A stretch of 64,000 nucleotides of DNA, from the NCBI GenBank assembly GCA_017161655.1, contig JADFCV010000001.1:404164-468163 (forward strand), read 5' to 3'. Shown piece after piece: positions 53,117 to 60,368 of the stretch. Position 1 is the first letter of the stretch. Each line of letters opens with the position of its first letter. Origin of the DNA: Candidatus Sumerlaeota bacterium. Lineage in GTDB: Bacteria; Sumerlaeota; Sumerlaeia; Sumerlaeales; Sumerlaeaceae. The position numbers and the translations under genes are program-made. Below the pieces are notes generated by a model. That model was not told the DNA's origin and ran no database searches. It saw nothing but the letters and a program-made list of their open reading frames with translations.

Positions 53117-54394
53117 ATGCGTACGATTGGCCGCTGGAGGATCCTGGAGGCGATAGCGGCATGTCTATGCGTCATGACCTGTGCAGCGCAGGACATATCT
53201 GTCTCCAACCAGCTGAACGTCCTTTTGAGTCGACAGGGGGTCGTAAAGATAGTGTTAGGAACGTTTTCGGGCACTCTTGAGGTAGCGGGAAAGAATAGAC
53301 TGATTCTTGAGGCTGGAGACCGTCAATTAGCGGCACCGATGATTTCCACATCTGTGTCGATTCACGGTAGCAGTGATGGTAGCCTTGTTGCCGTGGCTGC
53401 CGGAGAGAAATGGCAAGCGCCTGTGATTCGCGTTAGAGCCGATGAAGGACTTGTCTTTCGCAATCGTCTCTACTGGGGCACGTTGAGGTTTTTAGCTGTC
53501 CGTGAGGGCGTACAGGTGGTTAATGAGATCTTTTTAGAGGACTATCTCGCCTGTGTACTCGAGGCTGAAATTGGGGAAGCGCCGCTCGAGGCTCTGAAGG
53601 CACAGGCAGTGGTTGCGCGAAGTGAGGTGGTGCATAAGTTAGCTACGGGGCGGCACACAAAAGAAGGCTTCGATCTGTGTGCGGGGGAGCATTGCATGGC
53701 CTACAAAGGAGCTGAGGGGGTGACACCCGCCATGCGAAAGGCCTGCTACGAGACGCGTGGAATCGTGCTGACAGCCGGCGGCAAAATTCTGGATGCTGTG
53801 TTTCATAACATGTGCGGCGGAATCACCGCATGTGCAGAGGATGTTTGGGACAGTCCGCACATTGCTGGGTTGGACAGTGTGTGGGATGGTCTGAGAGCCC
53901 ACGCCGCCCCTATGTTTCGCAGCGAAGAGGAGGTCTCCGATTTCCTTGCCTCTCCGCCCCAGGGAATTTTTTGCTGTCCAGAGGAAAACACACTGCCTTC
54001 CTATGCACGGAAATATTTCCGCTGGACTCGTCGCCTGGACAACGCAGAGTTGATACGACGCTGTGGAGCGCCGCTACGTGACATTCGGATCCTGGAACGA
54101 CGCCCTAGTGGACGCGTTCGAAAGCTAGCTCTCGTCACCGCTGCCGGTACAAGGGTGATTGAAAAAGAGCTTCCTATCCGACGTCTTTTTGATTTGCCGA
54201 GCGGCTTCTTCATTCTGCGTGTCGAACGCGATGCTGCGGGAATTCGAAGTGTTGAATTTCGTGGTGCTGGTTCTGGCCATGGCGTAGGGCTCTGCCAAAT
54301 GGGGGCATGGTCAATGGCATCAAAAGGCTTCGGCTTTCAGGCTATCCTTGAGCACTATTATCCGAACGCAAGACTCTCCCAGATATATCGCTAG
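53117..54394 (+). CDS. SpoIID/LytB-domain exported protein
   Basis: A probable peptidoglycan lytic transglycosylase-like protein of 425 residues with a signal peptide (IAACLCVMTCAAQ, about 14-25). The SpoIID domain is clear: FLEDYLACVLEAEIGEAPLEALKAQAVVARS (catalytic Glu region), MCGGITACAEDVW and the C-terminal GAGSGHGVGLCQMGAWSMAS then ILEHYYPNARL. SpoIID-type proteins occur in many non-sporulating bacteria and may trim septal or denuded glycan strands. It starts 8 bases after hprK and looks like the third gene of a mutY-hprK-spoIID run. Confidence 0.9.
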   Translation: MRTIGRWRILEAIAACLCVMTCAAQDISVSNQLNVLLSRQGVVKIVLGTFSGTLEVAGKNRLILEAGDRQLAAPMISTSVSIHGSSDGSLVAVAAGEKWQAPVIRVRADEGLVFRNRLYWGTLRFLAVREGVQVVNEIFLEDYLACVLEAEIGEAPLEALKAQAVVARSEVVHKLATGRHTKEGFDLCAGEHCMAYKGAEGVTPAMRKACYETRGIVLTAGGKILDAVFHNMCGGITACAEDVWDSPHIAGLDSVWDGLRAHAAPMFRSEEEVSDFLASPPQGIFCCPEENTLPSYARKYFRWTRRLDNAELIRRCGAPLRDIRILERRPSGRVRKLALVTAAGTRVIEKELPIRRLFDLPSGFFILRVERDAAGIRSVEFRGAGSGHGVGLCQMGAWSMASKGFGFQAILEHYYPNARLSQIYR

Positions 54395-54428
54395 GACTTA
54401 AGAATTTTCTCTTGCACAGTTGAAAAAG

Positions 54429-55052
54429 CTAGACCGTTCCAGGGGAAGCCTTTGACCATTTTAAAAAATTAGCAAGTATTTGTTTCCCATGTTGGGTTAA
54501 GATAGACTCAGGATGAAACTGCACACCCCATACCGGATGACTCTTGTGGCGAACTGCCATGATGATGTCGTCATCCGTGTGGGCAGTGACAATAAGGTCC
54601 GGAGGCAGACTCTCTTTTTCAACAATCAGAGAATGATAACGTGTGGCGGTGAAGGGGGAGGGTATGCCCTGAAACAGACTGTCGTTATGATGATAAATGC
54701 TGCTCGTTTTTCCATGCATGATCATCGGGGCCCGTACGACTTTTCCTCCGTATGCTTGGCCAATGCATTGATGTCCGAGACACACACCCAGCAGTGGGAT
54801 TTTGGGCCCAAGTTGCCTGACAACGTCGAGGGAGATTCCGGCTTCATTCGGAGTGCAAGGGCCAGGTGAGATCACAATATGAGATGGCGCTTTTTGTTCA
54901 ATGTCTTCCACTGCAATTTTGTCGTTGCGCACGACTTCAATCTCCACTGCTTCGCCAAGAGATTGAGCAACGTCCGGCCACTTTAAGATTTCGCCTAGGT
55001 ACTGCACCAGGTTGTAAGTAAAAGAATCGTAGTTGTCTATAACTAGGATCAT
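54429..55052 (-). CDS. trpG: Anthranilate/aminodeoxychorismate synthase component II (TrpG/PabA)
   Basis: The class I glutamine amidotransferase subunit that feeds ammonia to TrpE. The 207-residue chain has [30 protein letters not shown], the nucleophile [15 protein letters not shown] and the His-Glu of GVQFHPESI. It follows trpE by 3 bases. A PabA role in folate synthesis is also possible because such subunits are often shared. Confidence 0.94.
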   Translation of the reverse strand: MILVIDNYDSFTYNLVQYLGEILKWPDVAQSLGEAVEIEVVRNDKIAVEDIEQKAPSHIVISPGPCTPNEAGISLDVVRQLGPKIPLLGVCLGHQCIGQAYGGKVVRAPMIMHGKTSSIYHHNDSLFQGIPSPFTATRYHSLIVEKESLPPDLIVTAHTDDDIIMAVRHKSHPVWGVQFHPESILTQHGKQILANFLKWSKASPGTV

Positions 55053-55055
55053 GTG

Positions 55056-56540
55056 CTATTCGAGTCCCTCTTGTGCGAGCTCAATGGCCCGCATCATTGC
55101 CGATGCTTTGTTGATCGTCTCCTTGTATTCGTTTTCCGGAACAGAATCTGCAACAATACCTGCTCCCGCTTGAATATAGGCTTTGTCGCCATGCACAACG
55201 ATGGTTCGAATTGTGATGCAGGTATCGAGATTCCCATTGAAGCTGAAATATCCCACTGCTCCTGCATACGGCCCTCGACGTACGGGCTCAAGTTCCTCGA
55301 TGATTTGCATAGCTCGAATCTTGGGGGCTCCCGTAACGGTGCCAGCAGGGAATGCTGCGCTAAAAACATCGAACGCATCGAGGCCGTCGCGCAGTTTTCC
55401 GACAACATTCGACACGATATGCATCACGTGCGAGTAACGTTCGACAACCATCAAATCGTTTACTTTCACACTGCCGTATTCGCACACACGTCCACAGTCA
55501 TTGCGGCCTAAATCGACGAGCATAATGTGCTCTGCCCGTTCCTTCTCGTCTGCGAGAAGTTCTTTTTCCAGCGCGACATCTTCTTCTCTGCTTGTTCCCC
55601 GTTTGCGTGTTCCAGCAATCGGACGCAGCTGAACTTCTTTGCCTGTCAATTTGACAAGAATTTCTGGACTCGAGCCGGCAAGTGCCAAGGAATCAAACTG
55701 GAGAAAAAACATGTAAGGCGAGGGATTGATCGCGCGGAGCGCTCGATAAATGTTAAATGCCTCTGTGGCGAGCGGGACTTCGAAGCGTTGGCTAACGACG
55801 ACCTGAAAGATATCCCCGGCGCGAATATATTCTTTGCAGCGCTCGACGACGGCTTCGAATTCCTTTTCGGAGAAATTCGATGTAAGCGCCATCTGCCTCT
55901 GAGCGCCTGACGGCGGTTTCGCTACTAAAGGTTCTGCGAGTTGTCGCCGAAGGGCCGTGATCTTCTCTACGGCACGTTCGTAAGCGACCTCTGCTGGAGT
56001 TGTTTCGTCGATAACTGCATTCGACAAAATGAGCAGGCGATGACGCACATGGTCAAAAATGAGAACCGTGTCTGTGACCATAAAATAGAGATCGGGTAGC
56101 CCCAAGTCATCCGGAGCATGCTCGCCAATGTCTTCCAGATAGCGCACTGCATCGTAGGATACGAACCCTACTGCGCCTCCACAAAAGGGCGGTAAAGCTG
56201 GATCAGGAACAAAGCAATACTGTCGCATGATGTGGCGCAGTGCTCCGAGTGGCTGCGGCGAGGTAAAGCTTTGTCGGTTACTCCCGGGACCAACCACTTC
56301 AACAAGACCGTTTTTGGCGCGAAGGACAAGGCGGGGTTCGGCTCCCACAAAACTGTAGCGGCCAACAGTCTCTCCCCCTTCGACACTTTCCAAGAGGAAC
56401 GAAAATGGCGAATTTGCTACCTTCTTGAAAGCAGAGACAGGCGTCTCCATGTCGGCAAGAATTTCACAGTAGACCGGAATGACGTTGCCGTGACGCGCCC
56501 TCTGCAAGAATTCTTCTTTTGTTGGGAAACATGTGTTCAT
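55056..56540 (-). CDS. trpE: Anthranilate synthase component I
   Basis: Makes anthranilate from chorismate. The 494-residue chain has the tryptophan feedback site LLESVEGGETVGRYSF, then QVVVSQRFEVPL, PIAGTRKRG, the metal-binding DEKERAEHIMLVDLGRND and AFPAGTVTGAPKIRAMQIIEELEP. The substrate and Mg residues are conserved. It lies between hisI (30 bases upstream) and trpG. I found no leader peptide or trp attenuator in the short gap upstream. Confidence 0.96.
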   Translation of the reverse strand: MNTCFPTKEEFLQRARHGNVIPVYCEILADMETPVSAFKKVANSPFSFLLESVEGGETVGRYSFVGAEPRLVLRAKNGLVEVVGPGSNRQSFTSPQPLGALRHIMRQYCFVPDPALPPFCGGAVGFVSYDAVRYLEDIGEHAPDDLGLPDLYFMVTDTVLIFDHVRHRLLILSNAVIDETTPAEVAYERAVEKITALRRQLAEPLVAKPPSGAQRQMALTSNFSEKEFEAVVERCKEYIRAGDIFQVVVSQRFEVPLATEAFNIYRALRAINPSPYMFFLQFDSLALAGSSPEILVKLTGKEVQLRPIAGTRKRGTSREEDVALEKELLADEKERAEHIMLVDLGRNDCGRVCEYGSVKVNDLMVVERYSHVMHIVSNVVGKLRDGLDAFDVFSAAFPAGTVTGAPKIRAMQIIEELEPVRRGPYAGAVGYFSFNGNLDTCITIRTIVVHGDKAYIQAGAGIVADSVPENEYKETINKASAMMRAIELAQEGLE

Positions 56541-56569
56541 GCGTCTGGGATTCGTTTATCCAATGGTCA

Positions 56570-56962
56570 TCAGGAAGTTTTGTAAACGGAGTTCGGATCG
56601 AACATTTTCACGCCATCTTCGATCCAGCCCTCGTCATCTGCTCTTCGGTAAAAGCACGAACGAAAGCCTGTGTGACAGGCTCCCCCTGTTTGGTCTACCC
56701 GAAGAACTACCGCGTCTCCATCGCAGTCGAGACGAACTTCGCGGACTTTTTGAATGTGACCTGATGATTCGCCTTTTAGCCAGAGTTTCTTACGGGAGCG
56801 GCTCCAATACCAAGCTCGTCCCTCTTCCAGAGTTTTTCTAAGAGCCTCTTCGTTCATCCATGCGACCATAAGTACCTCTCCCGACGTGGCATCCTGCACC
56901 ACTGCAGCGATGAGGCCGCGGTCGTCAAACTTCACCGCATTCAAGAGTTTCTCCGTCTCCAC
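56570..56962 (-). CDS. hisI: Phosphoribosyl-AMP cyclohydrolase
   Basis: Third step of histidine synthesis: opens the ring of phosphoribosyl-AMP. The 130-residue chain has [30 protein letters not shown], the metal sites [12 protein letters not shown] (Asp cluster) and [14 protein letters not shown] (zinc Cys). It is a stand-alone HisI without the HisE domain. It is the first gene of a hisI-trpE-trpG run, linking histidine and tryptophan synthesis in one transcript. Confidence 0.96.
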   Translation of the reverse strand: METEKLLNAVKFDDRGLIAAVVQDATSGEVLMVAWMNEEALRKTLEEGRAWYWSRSRKKLWLKGESSGHIQKVREVRLDCDGDAVVLRVDQTGGACHTGFRSCFYRRADDEGWIEDGVKMFDPNSVYKTS

Positions 56963-57015
56963 AATGATCCCTCGGATTTCGACTTAGTACTGAATTACCT
57001 ATTCTTTGACAGCTA

Positions 57016-57032
57016 CAAGATTTTGAATCTTG
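57016..57032. promoter_or_regulatory. Palindrome with adjacent TTGACA, possible operator
   Basis: Inverted repeat CAAGATT-TTG-AATCTTG in the divergent hisI/dehydrogenase gap. A TTGACA hexamer lies just upstream on the plus strand (57006-57011), but no good -10 follows at 17-18 bases. Weak call. Confidence 0.28.
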
Positions 57033-57129
57033 CAGTCTAGCTAAACGTACCACTTCGGTGGTCTGTTGTGCTTTCATCGCGTGGACGAGGCACAACGGGA
57101 AAATGTGGGCTCGTGAGAAAGGAATCGCA

Positions 57130-58395
57130 ATGAAAGTCGGTGTTGTCGGACTTGGCTATGTGGGTCTTCCTTTGCTTGTTGAGATGGCAAAAAGCGGCTT
57201 CGAAGCTTATGGAATTGACGTAGATCCTCGAAAGGTCAGCGCTATTAATGCTGGGCAAAACTACATCGAGGACGTAGATAGTCAGGTTCTTGCGGAACTT
57301 GTAGCTGAGGGAAAAATCCAAGCGACTTCTGATTGGAATGTGGTGCGAGAGTTGGACGCAATCAGCATTTGTGTGCCCACGCCTCTCCGAAAGACAAAAG
57401 ATCCGGACGTGTCGTTCATCGTCAGTGCTGCAGATGAGATCGCTCCGCGGTTGCGTGAGGGTCAAATCATCATTCTCGAAAGCACAACCTACCCCGGAAC
57501 CACAGATGAGCTGCTTGTCCCGCGCTTCTCACGGCCAGACTTCCGCGTTGGTGAGCATTATTTTTTAGCATTCTCCCCGGAGCGTGTGGATCCGGGCAAT
57601 AAGGTCTACACGACAAAAAACACCCCGAAAATTGTTGGAGGCGTGACTGCCGAGTGCACTAGGAGGTGCGTAGATTACTATTCAAAGATCTTCGACACAG
57701 TTATCCCGGTGAGTTCAAGCCGATGTGCCGAAATGGTCAAACTTTTGGAGAATACGTTCCGCAGTGTAAACATCGGCCTCGTTAACGAGGTTGCTCTCAT
57801 GTGTGACAAATTGGGGCTCGATGTTTGGGAAGTGATCCAAGCTGCAGCTACAAAGCCGTTTGGCTTTATGGCGTTTTACCCCGGTCCAGGCTTAGGTGGA
57901 CACTGTATACCGATTGACCCACACTATCTAGCGTGGAAGCTAAAAACCCTCAATTACACAGCACGGTTCATCGAGCTTGCCAGCGAAATCAACGGCTACA
58001 TGCCCCACTTCGTCGTGGACAAAGTTGTCAAGGCGCTCAACGAGGATAAGAAACCAGCACACGGTAGCCGCATTCTTATTATAGGTGTTGCTTATAAGCC
58101 AAACGTTCGCGATGTGCGAGAAAGCCCAGCTCTCGACATTATGGGATTGCTGCGAGAGCTACGCGCCGATGTCGCCTACTACGACCCCTATGTCCCCGAG
58201 TTGAAAGAGGATGGGCACGCCCTGCGGTCTGTTGCTTTAACACCGGAGGAACTCAGACGTGCTGATTGCGTGGTGATTGTGACGAACCACAAAAATCTCG
58301 ATTACCAACTCATATTGGACAACGCGCCCCTTGTGGTTGACACGCGCAATGCTACCTCCGGTTTGCAGGGAAAAGCACGCATCGTTAAGCTGTAA
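57130..58395 (+). CDS. Nucleotide-sugar (UDP-GlcNAc-type) 6-dehydrogenase
   Basis: An NAD-dependent UDP-sugar dehydrogenase of 421 residues. The N-terminal KVGVVGLGYVGLPLLVEM is the Rossmann loop; ILESTTYPGTT, AFSPERVDPGN and KLLENTFRSVNIGLVNE follow; the catalytic Cys is in GPGLGGHCIPIDPHYLAWK, and the C-terminal domain has GVAYKPNVRDVRESPA. The PIDPHYLAW form favours the WbpA-like UDP-N-acetylglucosamine dehydrogenases over UDP-glucose dehydrogenase, so the product is probably a UDP-GlcNAc uronate used for surface polysaccharide. ATG 57130 follows AAAGGA; upstream in-frame residues are not conserved. Confidence 0.92.
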   Translation: MKVGVVGLGYVGLPLLVEMAKSGFEAYGIDVDPRKVSAINAGQNYIEDVDSQVLAELVAEGKIQATSDWNVVRELDAISICVPTPLRKTKDPDVSFIVSAADEIAPRLREGQIIILESTTYPGTTDELLVPRFSRPDFRVGEHYFLAFSPERVDPGNKVYTTKNTPKIVGGVTAECTRRCVDYYSKIFDTVIPVSSSRCAEMVKLLENTFRSVNIGLVNEVALMCDKLGLDVWEVIQAAATKPFGFMAFYPGPGLGGHCIPIDPHYLAWKLKTLNYTARFIELASEINGYMPHFVVDKVVKALNEDKKPAHGSRILIIGVAYKPNVRDVRESPALDIMGLLRELRADVAYYDPYVPELKEDGHALRSVALTPEELRRADCVVIVTNHKNLDYQLILDNAPLVVDTRNATSGLQGKARIVKL

Positions 58396-58422
58396 TGGTG
58401 ACGCGACAATGAGAGTGCAGGC

Positions 58423-58848
58423 TCATGTGATATTGGTGTGATTATCCTCGTGGTGGGGCAATGTTTCCAGCAAGGCGTCGATTTCGTCGATAATCCACCG
58501 GGGCGAATAAATGATTCCTTCGCGCGCGATCCGCTCGCGAAGTTCAAATAGTTTTCCCCTTAGCGATCCTAGCGATGTGGGGGCGTCCTCAGTGATTGCT
58601 GCGTGTGGGTCACGGTATTCTTTGAGGCACTGCGCGAGGGCGAGAAGATGTTTTTCGCCATGGAGCACTGCATCCAGGACTGCCTGGCGGCTAATTTGGT
58701 AGCGGCGCGCAATTTGGGCAAGCCCAAGTCCTTCGATGTGGTGAGCATGCAGACACTGGCGTTGTCGCTCTGAAAGCAAAGACGAAAAAGCCGGGAGAAG
58801 CTGTCGGATTTCCGCACTGTAAGGGCATTTACGTTTTCGCGGGCTCAT
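58423..58848 (-). CDS. YlxM-like putative HTH regulator
   Basis: A 141-residue protein with a sigma-70 region-4-like helix-turn-helix: LSERQRQCLHAHHIEGLGLA then QIARRYQISRQAVLDAVLHG. The layout matches the YlxM (UPF0122) family, which usually lies beside ffh and is thought to bind DNA or assist SRP. Here ffh is absent. The remaining C-terminus is helical and unlike YlxM. The start has no strong Shine-Dalgarno. It could also be an unrelated small regulator. Confidence 0.68.
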   Translation of the reverse strand: MSPRKRKCPYSAEIRQLLPAFSSLLSERQRQCLHAHHIEGLGLAQIARRYQISRQAVLDAVLHGEKHLLALAQCLKEYRDPHAAITEDAPTSLGSLRGKLFELRERIAREGIIYSPRWIIDEIDALLETLPHHEDNHTNIT

Positions 58849-58950
58849 AGCACTAGCCTGATGGACTATTGTTCTAAATTAGTCACCAACCGAGAGAGTA
58901 TCCCGCTGATCTTGACGGTGTGTCAAGTTACAGGTATGACAAAAAAATAC

Positions 58951-59026
58951 TGGAGGCGACGAGCGGATTCGAACCGCTGAATAGAGGTTTTGCAGACCTC
59001 CGCCTTAACCACTTGGCTACGTCGCC
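58951..59026 (-). tRNA. tRNA-Cys (anticodon GCA)
   Basis: A 76-base cloverleaf with encoded CCA. On the minus strand: acceptor GGCGACG/CGTCGCC, anticodon stem GAGGT/ACCTC with loop CTGCAAA (anticodon GCA), T arm AGCGG-TTCGAAT-CCGCT, discriminator T. It has no mismatch in the main stems. Confidence 0.95.
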
Positions 59027-59059
59027 TCGCTGTGAGGCTTAATTTCGCGCTTTCAAAAT

Positions 59060-59088
59060 ACTATGGTGTCTGGGAAATTATTTGTCAG
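59060..59088 (-). promoter_or_regulatory. Candidate promoter for tRNA-Cys
   Basis: On the minus strand CTGACA (59088-59083) and CATAGT (59065-59060) with a 17-base spacer, 34 bases before the tRNA-Cys 5' end. The -35 lies at the very end of lpxI. Confidence 0.38.
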
Positions 59089-59945
59089 CGAGCTACGATT
59101 CCAATGCCCTTTTTCTCCGCTAGCGCGATGACTTCCTCCTGATCAAAAATTAGGCACTCGCCAGCAGACACGCCGATGGCTCTTGCTCCTGCTTTTTCCA
59201 TAGTCTCTATTGTTTTCTTCCCAATGACTGGGATATCGAATCGGAAGTCCTGGTTGGGCTTGCTAACCTTCACGACAATGCACCCCGGGCCAGCTAATGC
59301 CCCAGCGCGAAGAATGCATTCGTCAGTGCCTTCTGCGGCTTCGACCGCGATAACCATTTTCTCCTTCACCACGATTGTTTGTCCAATGTCCTGACCTGCA
59401 ATGAGTTTTGCGATAGGGAAACCAAACTCCAAGTCGCTTTGCTCAGTTTCGGTAAGAGGTCGTCGCGGAGTCAGCAGCCCCGGGAGCGGCATGAGGGATT
59501 TGAGAAACAAGCTAGAATCAAGGACATGTATTCCTTCGCGCTCAAACTCATCGCTTAACAGTCCAAGGAGCGTATCAGCTTTTTTGTTTACAGCGCGGGT
59601 AAGGAGCTTTAGGGCACGCCAATCGAAATGCCGATACTGAAAGATGGTCGTGTGTGGGACGCGGCCGGCCAATATGAGATATTCGATTCCGAGACTGTGT
59701 AGCAACTCGATGGCTCGATTGAGCTGGCCGAGTTCCAACCACTCGAGTTGTGTGGCAAGTTGCTCGAGGTCGTTATCCGCAAACCCGCGCAGGGCCAAAA
59801 CGTAGACTTCGGTCCCCACGCCACGTGCAGCACGAGCAATCAGCTTTGGAAAATCGCCCCCTCCCGCAATGACCGCAATCCGTTTCGGAACTGAAGCGGA
59901 CTCGCTTGCGTTCAGCTGTGTAGGGGATTGGTTTAGAAAACTCAT
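59085..59945 (-). CDS. lpxI: UDP-2,3-diacylglucosamine pyrophosphatase LpxI
   Basis: Hydrolyses UDP-2,3-diacylglucosamine to lipid X in lipid A synthesis; LpxI replaces LpxH in many phyla. The 286-residue chain has IAVIAGGGDFPKLIARAAR, LGQLNRAIELLHSLG, LILAGRVPHT, DTLLGLLSDEFEREGIHVLDSS, the conserved MVIAVEAAEGTDECILRAG and FDIPVIGKKTIETM. It starts 13 bases after the BMC shell gene stop, so the two share a transcript. It implies a Gram-negative outer membrane. Confidence 0.93.
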   Translation of the reverse strand: MSFLNQSPTQLNASESASVPKRIAVIAGGGDFPKLIARAARGVGTEVYVLALRGFADNDLEQLATQLEWLELGQLNRAIELLHSLGIEYLILAGRVPHTTIFQYRHFDWRALKLLTRAVNKKADTLLGLLSDEFEREGIHVLDSSLFLKSLMPLPGLLTPRRPLTETEQSDLEFGFPIAKLIAGQDIGQTIVVKEKMVIAVEAAEGTDECILRAGALAGPGCIVVKVSKPNQDFRFDIPVIGKKTIETMEKAGARAIGVSAGECLIFDQEEVIALAEKKGIGIVAR

Positions 59946-59958
59946 CGGGATCTTGTAA

Positions 59959-60273
59959 TTACTTTGTCTTTCGCCGGATGTGTGTTAAACGATCCTCTCC
60001 AACCTCGGGTCCTTCCAAAGACTCAATTCCTTCAGCAGGCCGTGGAATGACGTGTGCGGAAATAAGCTCACCCACAGTACGTGCCGCGTGGGCACCCGCT
60101 TCCACAGCAGCTTTGACGGAAGCGACGTCGCCGTGTAAAAAAATAGTGACGAGGCCCCCATCTGCCTTTTGTCGTGCTACTACGCGCACTGCCGCAGCTT
60201 TCGCCGCGGCATCGGTGGCCGCAATGAGTCCGACGTAGCCACGAGTTTCGATAAGGCCAAGAGCTTCTTGCAT
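59959..60273 (-). CDS. Bacterial microcompartment shell protein (BMC-H)
   Basis: A hexamer-forming BMC-domain protein of 104 residues, the kind that tiles metabolosome and carboxysome facets. It opens MQEALGLIETRGYVGLIAAT and has KAAAVRVVARQKADGGLVTI (pore loop region), HGDVASVKAAVEAGA and the tail ISAHVIPRPAEGI, all hallmark. No other shell gene, encapsulation peptide or cargo enzyme is nearby. It is the first gene of a two-gene minus-strand run with lpxI, and divergent from ptsI. Its home organelle, if any, must be encoded elsewhere. Confidence 0.93.
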   Translation of the reverse strand: MQEALGLIETRGYVGLIAATDAAAKAAAVRVVARQKADGGLVTIFLHGDVASVKAAVEAGAHAARTVGELISAHVIPRPAEGIESLEGPEVGEDRLTHIRRKTK

Positions 60274-60306
60274 CGCTGACCTATGCCACTTTCCAAAGTG
60301 TTATCA

Positions 60307-60329
60307 TCTGAGCATCGAATTCTGAGCAT
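60307..60329 (+). repeat. Nine-base direct repeat in the BMC-ptsI divergent promoter region
   Basis: TCTGAGCAT occurs twice (60307-60315 and 60321-60329, start spacing 14), overlapping a possible ptsI -35. A separate inverted repeat CACTTT-CC-AAAGTG lies at 60287-60300, nearer the BMC start. Both could be regulator sites. Confidence 0.4.
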
Positions 60330-60358
60330 TGACTCGACATGCTGCCGGTGTCTACAGA
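60329..60358 (+). promoter_or_regulatory. Candidate promoter for ptsI
   Basis: TTGACT (60329-60334) and TACAGA (60353-60358), spacer 18. The ATG is only 10 bases after the -10, and no Shine-Dalgarno is visible, so the mRNA would be almost leaderless. The -10 match is modest. Confidence 0.33.
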
Positions 60359-60368
60359 AAATACCTAA

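Noticed and set aside
56963-57129. Full sigma70 promoter at TTGACA 57006
   Set aside because: The -35 hexamer is perfect but no acceptable -10 lies 16-19 bases downstream; only the palindrome is reported.
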